Counted from the first letter of the stretch, positions 36,128-44,899 are shown. The stretch is 64,000 nucleotides of DNA from Paramicrobacterium chengjingii (GCF_011751765.2 NZ_CP061169.1:1178001-1242000), one strand, 5' to 3'. The notes: a model not told the origin generated them from the sequence alone. Numbers and translations: made by a program.

Positions 36128-36588
36128 GCGATTCCCTTTCGGTTCCGGGTGAGTACTCAACAGTACTGAGCCGAAGCTATCTTTGTTGCCCCACTCACGT
36201 ATTAGTCGACCCAGCCGCGATCATCTGCCGCCTCGATTACGTCGGTGGATGCGTCATAGAGCACTCGGAGATCGTTGGGGAACAGCGCGTCGGGGGCGGT
36301 CATGGAGCCTCCAGATGGTGCAATCGTATTTGACGATGCCGACCAACATACGTTCGATGCGCCCAGACGATCCAGAGCGCGGACGGTTGGGACCCTCAGT
36401 GATATCTCCCGTGGACTTGACCAGTGCCGTGATCGCGATCGAGTCGCCCTCCGCAGCCGTTCGGCCGCGGGAGGCCATGGCGACGATACACGGATGAATG
36501 CCAGGCGAGCAGGCCTACCGATTCGAACTGAAAAAGTCGGGCGTGACAGGCTGGCGATCGCTGAGACTTTTATGCGAAGGGAGTGACC
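36128..36588. other. gene-poor gap with possible small minus-strand frames
   Basis: This 460-bp gap holds no recognised gene. On the minus strand a 74-residue frame (36254-36478, ending its sensible part at VGIVKYDCTIWRL) runs into a 33-residue frame (36202-36303) that starts with ATG behind a GGAGG ribosome site and begins MTAPDALFPNDLRVLYDAST. They could be two overlapping small genes or one frameshifted gene. I do not recognise either. Confidence 0.3.
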
Positions 36589-37473
36589 ATGATCGAGATC
36601 CTCAACCGCCTCGTCGACGAGATCGAGCAGCACCTGGGCGATGACTTAGATATTGACGAACTCGCCGCAACGATGGGAACAACGGGCTATCACGCGCGAC
36701 GCATGTTTTCGTCGCTGGCTGGCATGTCGTTGTCTGACTATGTGCGGCGTCGACGCATGACTGTCGCTGCGGCCGACGTGATCGGAAAGGGAGATCTCTT
36801 AACGATCGCTGTGCGCTACGGATACGGCTCAACCGAAGCCTTCGGGCGAGCATTCCGTGCCGTGCACGGTGCGAGTCACGGCGATGTCCGCCGTGATGGT
36901 GGCCCTCTTCAGAGTCAACCGCTACTCAGGTTCCGCCTGACCGTCGAAGGGAGCACCTCCATGGATGCCCGAATCACCGAACGACCCGCCTTTCGTCTGA
37001 TCGGCCACGCCGTCCGCGTGCCGCTGATCTACGAGGGTGTCAACCCGCACATCCAACGGCATATCGCTTCGCTGCCGGTCACTGAGCACGATCGCCTCAA
37101 AAGGCTCAGCGGAACCGAGCCGTCGGGTCTACTGCAGGTCAGCGATGACGTTGACCCCGACTACGTGGAGGGCAGTGAATTGACCTACCTGCACGGAGTG
37201 GCCGTCGACGACGACGCCAAAGTTCCCGACGACCTCGACATGATCGCCGTGGACGCGGGGGAGTGGGTGGTATTTCGTACCTCCGGCCCGTATCCAGCGG
37301 CCTTGCAAGATGCGTATGCGGCATCCGCGTCAGAGTGGTTTCCCTCCAACCCGTGGAGGCTGCGTCCGGGCCCGTCGATTGTCTCCATACTCGATCGCGC
37401 CCCAGACTTCAGCGCGACTACGTGCGAACTCTGGTTCCCGATCGAGCGAGCCCAAGTGAGTGGCGGGAAGTGA
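36589..37473 (+). CDS. AraC-family regulator with GyrI-like effector domain
   Basis: This 294-residue protein has an N-terminal AraC helix-turn-helix pair (DIDELAATMGTTGYHARRMF, LLTIAVRYGYGSTEAFGRAF) and a C-terminal GyrI-like small-molecule binding domain (ARITERPAFRLIGHAVRVP and DEWVVFRTSGPYP-like AGEWVVFRTSGPYP). Rob-type and multidrug-sensing regulators share this order. AAGGGA 6 bases before the ATG at 36589 favours that start over the GTG at 36583. Confidence 0.88.
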   Translation: MIEILNRLVDEIEQHLGDDLDIDELAATMGTTGYHARRMFSSLAGMSLSDYVRRRRMTVAAADVIGKGDLLTIAVRYGYGSTEAFGRAFRAVHGASHGDVRRDGGPLQSQPLLRFRLTVEGSTSMDARITERPAFRLIGHAVRVPLIYEGVNPHIQRHIASLPVTEHDRLKRLSGTEPSGLLQVSDDVDPDYVEGSELTYLHGVAVDDDAKVPDDLDMIAVDAGEWVVFRTSGPYPAALQDAYAASASEWFPSNPWRLRPGPSIVSILDRAPDFSATTCELWFPIERAQVSGGK

Positions 37474-37560
37474 GGCGCGAACAAGGAGCGCGCGGTGAAC
37501 GCTGAAACCCGTGGGGCGTATTCTCTTTATTGAGGCGGCCGAAACGAGGGAGGCATCGAC

Positions 37561-37731
37561 ATGTCTGTCCCAGACGAAGATTCATCAGTTGAGCAGGTTC
37601 CAGTTCCAGGCGAGCACAAGGTCCCCGAACTCGAGGCAGATGAGACGGTCGCACCGCGTCCGGAGGAAGAAATCGCCGACGAGCTTCGGGCGGAACCGGA
37701 CGTCGAAGACCATAGTCGGGGCCACGACTGA
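37561..37731 (+). CDS. small acidic protein (56 residues)
   Basis: An ATG at 37561 lies 7 bases after AGGGAGG, an excellent ribosome site. The 56-residue product begins MSVPDEDSSVEQVPVPGEHK, is very rich in Glu, Asp, Pro and Val, has no hydrophobic segment, and ends VEDHSRGHD. I do not recognise a family. The strong ribosome site and compositional bias support a real gene. Its role is unknown. Confidence 0.6.
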   Translation: MSVPDEDSSVEQVPVPGEHKVPELEADETVAPRPEEEIADELRAEPDVEDHSRGHD

Positions 37732-37962
37732 TTTCGGGTACACAGGAGGCGATCTCGAACGTTGCGATCGTCCGTTACGACTCTCACCATCATGAAGGTG
37801 GTGCTGACCACGAGGTCTGCCGGTTACGGATCGTGCTGTACACGAAATAGCTCCCTGATGGGTCTTCACGCGTCACATTTACCGGAAGCGACTATCACGT
37901 AACTACGATGAGCGGTAGGCGACGCCGTCCCGACGTCAGCCGCCAGGCTTAAGGAGATTCAG

Positions 37963-38736
37963 ATGCCGAACGTCAGCGAACGTGCACGCACATTGGCTTC
38001 AACGCATGAGTCCGGTCGTGTCGTCGTGCTTCCCACGGTGTGGGACGTCTGGAGCGCACGATTAGCAGTGGACGCCGGGTTCGAAGGGATCACAATCGGA
38101 AGCCACCCTGTGGCCGACGCGATCGGGAGCGCTGATGGCGAGAACATGGACTTCTCCGAATACCTCGCCGTCGTCAAACGGATCGTCGACGCGGTCGAGG
38201 TTCCCGTGAGCGCCGATGTCGAGTCTGGCTATGGGTTAGTGCCTGACGAGCTGATTGGGCGGCTTCTCGAGGTCGGCGCGGTCGGGGCGAACATCGAGGA
38301 CGTCGTTCATTCTGAAGGCAAACGCGTGCGCGATCGCGCTGAGCATGCAGATTACATTGGGGCTGCCCGCCGCGCTGCCGACGAAGCAGAAATCCCCTTC
38401 GTGATCAATGGGCGAACGGATGCTGTCAAGCTCGGCACTGATGTTTTCTCTGACCCTCTCGCGGAAGCCGCCGAGCGCCTGAGGCTGATGGAGCAGGCCG
38501 GCGCCCGCTCCGTCTACCCGGTTGGGCTGACGACGGCCGACGAGGTGACGCGTCTCGTCGAGGCGGTCTCAGTGCCGGTCAACGTCACGGCGCATCCCGT
38601 CGACGGTCACGGCGCCGGGAACCTGGCGGCACTCACCGCGTTGGGCGTGCGTCGCGTTTCGTTTGGCCCGTTGTGGCAGAAATGGCTTGCCGCGCTGTCC
38701 TCGGCTCAGTTGGCCTCATGGTCATCGAACGGTTGA
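37963..38736 (+). CDS. isocitrate lyase/PEP mutase superfamily protein
   Basis: This 257-residue TIM-barrel enzyme contains TVWDVWSARLAVDAGFEGI, SADVESGYG (metal-binding aspartate) and GANIEDVVH. FVINGRTDAV is a further superfamily strand motif. The K-C-G-H catalytic loop of isocitrate lyase is absent, so it belongs to the small PEP mutase-like group that acts on oxaloacetate, methylisocitrate or C-P compounds. The exact reaction is unknown. AAGGAG precedes the ATG. Confidence 0.88.
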   Translation: MPNVSERARTLASTHESGRVVVLPTVWDVWSARLAVDAGFEGITIGSHPVADAIGSADGENMDFSEYLAVVKRIVDAVEVPVSADVESGYGLVPDELIGRLLEVGAVGANIEDVVHSEGKRVRDRAEHADYIGAARRAADEAEIPFVINGRTDAVKLGTDVFSDPLAEAAERLRLMEQAGARSVYPVGLTTADEVTRLVEAVSVPVNVTAHPVDGHGAGNLAALTALGVRRVSFGPLWQKWLAALSSAQLASWSSNG

Positions 38737-38784
38737 ACGACAATGTGACCGCCCAATCCTGGTGTTTCGATCAGGTCGTCTACC

Positions 38785-39076
38785 TCAGACGGAGAAGATT
38801 TCTCCAGAAAAGGGGGAGAAGTCAACCCACAGGTACCGAAATCTACGGCTCGTGAACACCCAGGTGTTACCCGAGCGCCGTAGGCGATCGGTCCACACGC
38901 CATTGTTCCGGTAGTAGCTCTCTCCAGGACCGCGCGCGGCCTCGTGGCACCCATAATGCACGAAAACCGTCATAGTTGGCGTGAGTTGAGACATCAGCGA
39001 AACGGGCAGTTACATCGCGGATGGCCGCTTCATCCAGCAGACGAGCAATTGCAGTTGTATTTTCGGAGTTGTCCAT
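38785..39076 (-). pseudogene. SnoaL/NTF2-like relic with central deletion and frameshift
   Basis: The first frame (from ATG 39076) reads LLDEAAIRDVTARFADVST and DGFRALW, the start of a SnoaL_4-type domain. A second frame (ending at 38785) reads CHEAARGPGESYYRNNGVWT then TWVFTSRRFRYLWVDFSPF, its C-terminal half. About 50 central residues are missing and the halves are out of frame. An intact relative would be near 140 residues. Confidence 0.65.
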
Positions 39077-39202
39077 AAGGTAATAATGTGCCCGCTCCGG
39101 AGATCGCGCCAGGGTGGCTCAACGATTCGCTCGGGTGCTCCCGGGGTACGGGGCGATGAAGACTCGGCGACACTCTCAATTCTGAGCAGCCGCGAAAGAG
39201 CG

Positions 39203-40399
39203 TTATTGAGTGCGGGCGTGCGGAAACGTTGGTTCGCGACATTGAAAGCCGAGGATGCTCGGGTTATTGATGACGCCCTCGCGGATCTCGATCGCGCGAG
39301 AGATCGTGAGGTCCTCTGCCCACGCGGCCGGACCTTCCATAACCGTGCGCAGAAATGGCAGGAGCGCCTCGCTGATCTCCCACGTGGCCGAATTCCACAG
39401 GTATGACGGGCTGTGGTCGACGGCGTAATAGTTCACCCCGTTGCCGACCGTGAACATCGGGTTGTCAAACCCCGTGGGTCTGGCCCACTCGAACCCCATT
39501 GATTCGTCACACGAGACGTCGATGATCAGACTTCCCGAGGCGAACGCGCCGAGGTCTTCGGTTCGTAGATACGTCAACGGAGCGGCGACGTCCTGGAGCG
39601 TGCAATTGACGACGATGTCGTGCGATGCTAAAAATGCGGGGAGCAGGACGTCACCGTCTTTCGTGCTGACCTTGCTGAGGTGGGGCGCACCTCCGTCAGT
39701 ATTGAGCTGGGTGATGTGAGCACTGTGGATCGGTGAGCCGACGGCGGCGGCACCGCGTTGCGTGAGCACCTGGATGTCGTGGATGCCTTGGGCTTTGAGC
39801 GCGGTCACGGCACCTCGCGCCGTCGCGCCGAAGCCTATGACGACGGCGCTGAGCCGCGGCCCATAATCACCATTCGATCCGATAAGGCTCAACGCGTGTA
39901 AAACCGAGCAATAGCCGGCCAGCTCATTGTTCTGATGAAACACATGCAGGTTGAAATCGCCTCGCCCGGTCCAATGGTTCATCGCCTCGAAGGCGATTAG
40001 CGTCAGGTGACGATCGATCGCTGTCTGCGTCATTGCAGTATCCTGCACACAGTGCGGCCACCCCCAGAGAACGCGGCCTGCGGGATGCGAGGCCACGTCT
40101 GCTGCCTGCGGTTTCGGCAGCAGCAGCACATCCGCGGACTCAATCACTTCTGCGCGTTCCGCAACCTTGCCCACGCGGGATTCGATGTAACCGGGGTCCA
40201 ATTGGAAGTCGGCTCCGTAGCCACGCTCGACAGTCATCCGTGCGCGAAGGGCCGGATCGGTCCTGTCCAAGTGACGCGGGTGAATCGGCAGCCGTCGCTC
40301 GTTCTCCATTGAGGAATTCGCAAGCAATCCGAGGGTAAGTAGATTGTTTTCCGACCGTCTGTCGGAGACAGAGGGGGAAGGTTGAGCGGTGCCGGTCAT
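39203..40399 (-). CDS. N5-(carboxyethyl)ornithine synthase-like dehydrogenase (alanine dehydrogenase superfamily)
   Basis: This 398-residue NAD(P)-dependent protein has an N-terminal catalytic domain with ENERRLPIHPRHLDR and NELAGYCSVLHAL, a Rossmann segment (AVVIGFGATARGAV), and the C-terminal DVSCDESMGFEWARPTGF and VDHSPSYLWNSATWE motifs seen in CEO synthase homologues. The archetype reductively condenses pyruvate with ornithine. GGGAG before the ATG at 40399 fixes the start over ATGs at 40411 and 40414. The substrate is inferred from family only. Confidence 0.82.
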   Translation of the reverse strand: MTGTAQPSPSVSDRRSENNLLTLGLLANSSMENERRLPIHPRHLDRTDPALRARMTVERGYGADFQLDPGYIESRVGKVAERAEVIESADVLLLPKPQAADVASHPAGRVLWGWPHCVQDTAMTQTAIDRHLTLIAFEAMNHWTGRGDFNLHVFHQNNELAGYCSVLHALSLIGSNGDYGPRLSAVVIGFGATARGAVTALKAQGIHDIQVLTQRGAAAVGSPIHSAHITQLNTDGGAPHLSKVSTKDGDVLLPAFLASHDIVVNCTLQDVAAPLTYLRTEDLGAFASGSLIIDVSCDESMGFEWARPTGFDNPMFTVGNGVNYYAVDHSPSYLWNSATWEISEALLPFLRTVMEGPAAWAEDLTISRAIEIREGVINNPSILGFQCREPTFPHARTQ

Positions 40400-40506
40400 C
40401 CGGACTCCCATCATCGGGGAACCGAAGTTAGCTCCTGGTTCGAGTGTACGCCGCGGTGCGCGACCGCTATGTTGTGAGTGACCTCGGCAAAAGGAGAGAC
40501 GCGACG

Positions 40507-40926
40507 ATGTCGAAATGTGTGAACGTCCGCCCCGCGACGAGGGCAGACGGCGCCACTCTCACTGAGCTCGACCGGCACGTGCGTCGTGATGTTCTCGTGC
40601 GTCTCATTGACGCGGAGCAAATTCTTGTAGCGGATGAAGCCAATACTGTTCGCGGCTGGCTGCGCTGGAATCTCTTCTGGGACGAGATTCCGTTCATGAA
40701 TATGCTCTTCGTCGTGGAAACGCACAGGGATTGCGGGGTTGGGAGCGCTCTCGTCGCGGCGTGGGAGTCGACGCTGAAAAAACACGGTTATGTCGGTGCA
40801 ATGACCTCGACCCAGGTCGATGAGCGAGCCCAAGTCTTTTACCGCAATCGTGGATATGTCGATTGCGGTGTTTTGCTTCAGCCAGGCGAGCCGTCAGAGA
40901 TCTTCATGCGCAAAGACCTCGACTAG
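40507..40926 (+). CDS. GNAT family N-acetyltransferase
   Basis: This 139-residue single-domain acetyltransferase has MLFVVETHRDCGVGSALVAAWE (acetyl-CoA loop RDCGVG) and RAQVFYRNRGYVDCG at the C-terminus. AGGAGA lies upstream of the ATG at 40507; the frame is open back to 40444. The substrate is unknown. It is convergent with arfB (21-bp gap). Confidence 0.87.
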   Translation: MSKCVNVRPATRADGATLTELDRHVRRDVLVRLIDAEQILVADEANTVRGWLRWNLFWDEIPFMNMLFVVETHRDCGVGSALVAAWESTLKKHGYVGAMTSTQVDERAQVFYRNRGYVDCGVLLQPGEPSEIFMRKDLD

Positions 40927-40946
40927 GCGTTGTGCCATTTGGCGCG

Positions 40947-41387
40947 TCATTCGGAGTGAGGCGATCGTCGGTTGCGCTTGATTTCGGAGCGCTTCCGTTT
41001 GGCTTCGAGACGCCGAACGCGTGATCCTCGACTGGGTCGGGTTGCGCGCCGAGCGAGTTCGGGAGCAACGGCATCGCGGAGCAGGGTTGCGAGTCGCTGC
41101 CGTGCCGTTGTGCGGTTTCGTCGCTGGGATCGATGCTCGGCAGCATTGATCGTCAGTACCGTGCCAGTGAGTCGTCCGGCGAGCCGTTCAAGCACACGTG
41201 CACGTTGCACATCGTTCAGCGCCGTCGTTGAGTCGAGATCGAGGCTGAGCTGCACGCGAGAGTCAGCGGTGTTGACTCCCTGTCCACCGGGACCTGACGC
41301 GTGCGAAAACTGTTCGGCCAGCTCGCCTGCAGGAATTCTGAGGCCGCCGGGCGCACCGGGCCCGGCAGACACGTGCAGATCGTCCAT
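40947..41387 (-). CDS. arfB: alternative ribosome-rescue factor B (peptidyl-tRNA hydrolase ArfB/YaeJ)
   Basis: This 146-residue protein has the class I release-factor motif GGQ in SHASGPGGQGVNTADSRVQL and a basic C-terminal tail (SRVRRLEAKRKRSEIKRNRR) that inserts in the mRNA channel. It releases peptides from stalled ribosomes. GGGAGA before the ATG at 41387 supports the start. Confidence 0.93.
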   Translation of the reverse strand: MDDLHVSAGPGAPGGLRIPAGELAEQFSHASGPGGQGVNTADSRVQLSLDLDSTTALNDVQRARVLERLAGRLTGTVLTINAAEHRSQRRNRTTARQRLATLLRDAVAPELARRATRPSRGSRVRRLEAKRKRSEIKRNRRSPHSE

Positions 41388-41432
41388 GTACCGATTCTCC
41401 CGCACATTCGCCTTGACCATGAGTCTTTCTGC

Positions 41433-42308
41433 TCAACGCCTAGGCGCTTCGCGCGATGGTAGCGACAATCGTGCGAGCCTGCTCGGATCGATGATTGAGA
41501 CGATGTCGACGAGCTTGCCGTCGGCAACGGTGCAGGACATCAGTGCGATCGGTTGCCCGCTTGGGCCCCACGCGAGGATGCCAGGTTCGCCGTTCACGCT
41601 GACGCGACGAACTTCAACTCTTCCCGGGTCCCCACGGCGCACGGCGTCGAGCACTTCGTTCGCACCAATCTTCACTGTATGACCGTGCGCCGTGTGGCGA
41701 TGCCAGGTCACATCAGGGTCGAGCAAGCGGAGGAGCGCATCGAAGTCGCCCTCACGCGCTGCTGTGAGAAACGCCTCAACCACCTCGCGACGCTGCTGCC
41801 GCTCGCCCGTCGGCCGCGGCACTGCCTGCACCTTGCGCCTCGCGCGGCTTGCGAGCATTTTCGCCGCATCCGGCGATCGACCGACGATCGGCCCGACCTC
41901 GGCGAAAGGCACCGCAAACATATCGTGAAGGATAAAGGCTAAGCGTTCCTCTGGCCCTAGCGACTCAAGCACCACGACCAGGGCGAGACCGAGGGAGTCT
42001 GCGATGACCGCGGCATTCTCGGGATCGGCAACATCGTCGGTGACGACGGGGTCACTCTCCCAGATGCCAAGCGCAGATTCGCCGCGGACTGTGCGGCTTC
42101 GCAGCATGTCGATGCAAATCCGGCCAACCACCCGTGTAAGCCAGCCGCCAAGGTTGTCGATGCGATCGCTGTCGTGCCGATCCAAGCGAAGCCATGCCTC
42201 CTGAACTGCATCTTCAGCGTCGGTTCGTGAGCCGAGTGCTCTCGCTGCCACCGCGAGCAAGCGGGGTCGGTGCGCTTCGAACGCTGTGGAAAGAGTCTTT
42301 TTGCCCAT
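41433..42308 (-). CDS. ECF41-type (SigJ-like) RNA polymerase sigma factor
   Basis: This 291-residue protein has sigma region 2 (AEDAVQEAWLRLDRHD), region 4 (LGPEERLAFILHDMFAVPF) and a C-terminal SnoaL-like extension (EVVEAFLTAAREGDFDALLRLLDPDV). ECF41 factors are controlled by this fused domain, not by a separate anti-sigma factor. The NGEPG motif is present. The DGGGK motif, expected after LLDPDV, reads HRHTAHGHTV here. GAAAGG precedes the ATG at 42308. The divergent neighbour encodes a DoxX protein. Confidence 0.9.
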   Translation of the reverse strand: MGKKTLSTAFEAHRPRLLAVAARALGSRTDAEDAVQEAWLRLDRHDSDRIDNLGGWLTRVVGRICIDMLRSRTVRGESALGIWESDPVVTDDVADPENAAVIADSLGLALVVVLESLGPEERLAFILHDMFAVPFAEVGPIVGRSPDAAKMLASRARRKVQAVPRPTGERQQRREVVEAFLTAAREGDFDALLRLLDPDVTWHRHTAHGHTVKIGANEVLDAVRRGDPGRVEVRRVSVNGEPGILAWGPSGQPIALMSCTVADGKLVDIVSIIDPSRLARLSLPSREAPRR

Positions 42309-42389
42309 CGCTGTTACCTTTCTGCGAGATGATCCGTCACCACTATGACGAGCCCAACCGGGATTTCGTAACGACGAGAGGACGTCATT

Positions 42390-42776
42390 GTGGATATCGC
42401 ACTCTGGATCATTGCCGGCATGCTGGCGATCGCTTTTGGCACCGGCGGGGCCAGCCAGATTCTGCTCACCAAGGAACGCTATCGCGCCCTGGCCAGCAGT
42501 CAACACTGGGTCGATGACTTCGGCGCGGGCCATATCAAGGCGATCGGCACGATCAAGCTCGTCGGAGTTATCGGTCTGATCCTGCCTCCTCTCGTCGGAA
42601 TCGCTCCGTTCCTATCGCCCCTTGCCGCATGCGGCCTCATGCTCGTCATGGCGGGAGCAGCCACGACACGGTTTCGCCGGAGCGAGTGGGCGCTCATGGC
42701 CGGTGACGTAGCCTATCTCGCGGCCTTTGCGATCATAGCCTGGGGCCGATTCGCCCTCGTTCCCTTCGCTGGGTGA
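42390..42776 (+). CDS. DoxX family membrane protein
   Basis: This 128-residue protein has four hydrophobic helices (start ALWIIAGMLAIAFGTGGASQ) and a central IKAIGTIKLVGVIGLILP repeat-like helix, matching the DoxX group. Family members associate with membrane thiol or sulfur oxidation. ECF41 sigma factors often control nearby oxidoreductase or carboxymuconolactone-type genes, so this divergent gene is a likely target. GAGAGG lies about 10 bases before the GTG. Confidence 0.85.
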   Translation: MDIALWIIAGMLAIAFGTGGASQILLTKERYRALASSQHWVDDFGAGHIKAIGTIKLVGVIGLILPPLVGIAPFLSPLAACGLMLVMAGAATTRFRRSEWALMAGDVAYLAAFAIIAWGRFALVPFAG

Positions 42777-42878
42777 GGTTGACTGGCACTCTCGTCCACG
42801 AGGTTCGACCGCGTTAGGCTCGAAATCACGCAGTGTACGCAGAGTCGCATGCGGCAGCTCCCGACTCAGGAGGGGTCA

Positions 42879-43511
42879 ATGGTTAGACGTCAACGTCTCC
42901 CTAAGGGGACAAGCGCGCTACTCGCGGGCGTTGGTATGTGCACCCTGATTCTCGGCGCAGCTGAAGCAGTCAACCACTTTCTGGCATCGAGAGTGCTGGG
43001 TCACGATCGTGGAGGCCGCACCATCGTCATCGTTCTCGGGTTCGCGAACCGGAGTGAAGCGATTAACCCCGTCAACCAATGGCGAGTCAGGTCGGGTATT
43101 GCGACAGCTGAGCATTACAGCGCAGACGTGATTGTCTTCGCGGGCGGCGATCCGGCTGGCTTTTGCGAGTCCGAAATTATGGCGACGTATGCTCACAAGC
43201 TCGGTTATCGCGGTGAGGTTGAGATTGAACGTGAATCGCGTACCACTGAAGAAAACCTGCGTAACTCCATGTCGTTTCTGGATGTGGCGGACAGAATCGC
43301 CATCGTCTCCAATCCGTTCCACGCGTACCGAGCGCGAAAAATACTCAGGACGCTCCGGCCAGATCGAGCCTCGCTTCTTGTCAGAACGATCGATGTTCGG
43401 GCGGGCCGTTGGAGCATCCTGATTCCACTGGGCACCGTGGTCGAGTCGGCAGTGCTGACGCGAGAAAGAATCGACAGTGTGACGAGTACCCTGAGCCGTT
43501 CATACGGTTGA
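42879..43511 (+). CDS. YdcF/SanA-type DUF218 membrane protein
   Basis: This 210-residue protein has one N-terminal membrane helix and an extracytoplasmic DUF218 domain with TIVIVLGFANRSEAIN, FAGGDPAGFCESEIM, ESRTTEENLRNS and VSNPFHAYRARKIL. DUF218 proteins (ElyC, SanA) influence envelope and peptidoglycan or lipid carrier metabolism. AGGAGG before the ATG at 42879 fixes the start. Confidence 0.87.
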   Translation: MVRRQRLPKGTSALLAGVGMCTLILGAAEAVNHFLASRVLGHDRGGRTIVIVLGFANRSEAINPVNQWRVRSGIATAEHYSADVIVFAGGDPAGFCESEIMATYAHKLGYRGEVEIERESRTTEENLRNSMSFLDVADRIAIVSNPFHAYRARKILRTLRPDRASLLVRTIDVRAGRWSILIPLGTVVESAVLTRERIDSVTSTLSRSYG

Positions 43512-43611
43512 AAGGAGCACATAAATCACTCGGTGGGACCTCGGGAACCTGACGTTGCGCCCGTACCCATGTAGGTTGTAGGCCAGGATCATGCAGAGCT
43601 GGAGGTGACTT

Positions 43612-44001
43612 GTGGATGCGAATCGTGCCGAGATCGCCTTCCCAACCGATTGCGGCAACTCGCCGCGCCTGATCATCGTTAGTGAGTTTTCGGCAGCCTG
43701 GGCACTGACAGATACGGATGCTGTCACGGAGCGACTTGCCGAAGGTGCTCGCTGGGAGCTTGTCGGTGGGCAAACCGGTAACGGCGACGAAGCGACTCAG
43801 ATTCCGTGGCCGACCTTTGAGCCCGAACTCGTCGAGATTCTCTCCACCGTGACTCACGGCAGGCTCGCCGCGTGCGACGGGTACATCACGAACGGCGAAT
43901 CTCGCATTGACTTCTGCCATATGGTTCGATTCACCGGCGCTGCAAAGTCGGCAAAGATCGCCGAGATTCGCACATTCCTGGAGACGTCGCGTTCTACATA
44001 G
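43612..44001 (+). CDS. SnoaL/NTF2-like protein
   Basis: This 129-residue alpha+beta barrel protein contains SEFSAAWALTDTDAVTERLAEGARWELVGG, ending with FCHMVRFTGAAKSAKI. It looks intact in length. The fold supports enzymatic or ligand-binding roles, but no catalytic residue set is clear. GGAGG occurs a few bases before the GTG start. Confidence 0.75.
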   Translation: MDANRAEIAFPTDCGNSPRLIIVSEFSAAWALTDTDAVTERLAEGARWELVGGQTGNGDEATQIPWPTFEPELVEILSTVTHGRLAACDGYITNGESRIDFCHMVRFTGAAKSAKIAEIRTFLETSRST

Positions 44002-44044
44002 CCCGAGGGAGTGGCGGGCTCTTCCGGTTCAGCACGCGCGACGC

Positions 44045-44620
44045 TCAACCCGGAAGCTCCTCCTCTCGGAGGCGCGGTTCCACTCGTCGAGCAGGCCGAA
44101 GGCCCGACTTATCGGCGTAAAAGGCACGTATGCGATCCATATCCTGAGTCACATTGCCTGTCAGCTCAAACGTGGGGCCAAGACCGGTGGTCATTGTCGT
44201 GCGGTCAACAAAACCAAGGGTCACGGGCATCCCCGTCTCACGAGCAATCCGGTAGAAGCCGGACTTCCACGTGGTGTGGGCGCCGCGCGTGCCATCGGGC
44301 GTGACGACAAGCCCGAAGACGTCACCCGATTGCACCTGCCGAACAACGTCAGAGACGACGCGCCCAGGATCGTTGCGATCCACGGAAATCCCGCCGAGCC
44401 GACGCATGATCGGTCCGCGCCAGCCGCTGAACAGAGTCTTCTTGCCGAGCCACCGCACATCGATCCCCAGCCGCCATGCGATCGCAAGCATGAGAACGAA
44501 GTCCCAATTCGATGTGTGCGGAGCGCCGATCAGCACAGTGGGGCGGTTGGGTGCCTGCTCACCCGTCAGCTTCCATCGACTCAGGCCCCAGAACACGCGC
44601 GAGAAGTGACGTCGAAGCAT
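44045..44620 (-). CDS. 1-acylglycerol-3-phosphate acyltransferase-like (PlsC family)
   Basis: This 191-residue acyltransferase has the catalytic HxxxxD motif in GAPHTSNWDFVL, a GGISVDRND motif, and VTPDGTRGAHTTWKSGF, the third block. The family acylates lysophosphatidate or related glycolipid acceptors at the membrane. The chain is short, as in a soluble PlsC-like subgroup common in actinobacteria. Confidence 0.87.
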   Translation of the reverse strand: MLRRHFSRVFWGLSRWKLTGEQAPNRPTVLIGAPHTSNWDFVLMLAIAWRLGIDVRWLGKKTLFSGWRGPIMRRLGGISVDRNDPGRVVSDVVRQVQSGDVFGLVVTPDGTRGAHTTWKSGFYRIARETGMPVTLGFVDRTTMTTGLGPTFELTGNVTQDMDRIRAFYADKSGLRPARRVEPRLREEELPG

Positions 44621-44680
44621 GGCTCAACGCTAGGATAGGACATATGCGGGTGGGCGCATGCTTCGATGGCGCGTGTTCAA

Positions 44681-44899
44681 TCACCGTTGATTGCGCGGAT
44701 GCTTCTTGGCGACGCGTTCATTGCCGCGTTTGTAATTTCCCGTCCACCGCGCCATTGCTCCCTGAGGGTCCGACGGGACCTCCGCGAGGAACTCTTCAGC
44801 CCGAACATCGCGCAGAGTCGCAGCCTTTCGTCCGTAGTGAGTGATCTTTACGCTGCCGTCCGAGTGAACCTCATATTCGAATCCGTTCGCGTGACCCAT
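44681..44899 (-). CDS. conserved small protein, function unknown
   Basis: This 72-residue protein starts MGHANGFEYEVHSDGSVKIT and contains HYGRKAATLRDVRAEEFL and RWTGNYKRGNERVAKKHPRN. The pattern recurs in Microbacteriaceae genomes as a small hypothetical protein, as far as I remember. It is basic at the C-terminus and has no membrane segment. The function is unknown. Confidence 0.72.
   Translation of the reverse strand: MGHANGFEYEVHSDGSVKITHYGRKAATLRDVRAEEFLAEVPSDPQGAMARWTGNYKRGNERVAKKHPRNQR

Noticed and set aside
39086..39406. A 106-codon plus-strand frame
   Set aside because: It is antisense to the C-terminal part of the CEO synthase-like gene and to the SnoaL relic, and its arginine-rich composition is typical of a shadow frame.
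42309..42389. An ECF41-type promoter (TGTCACA and CGTC) between the sigma factor and doxX
   Set aside because: CGTCACC at 42335 and CGTA at 42367 are too far apart (about 25 bases) to be a convincing promoter.
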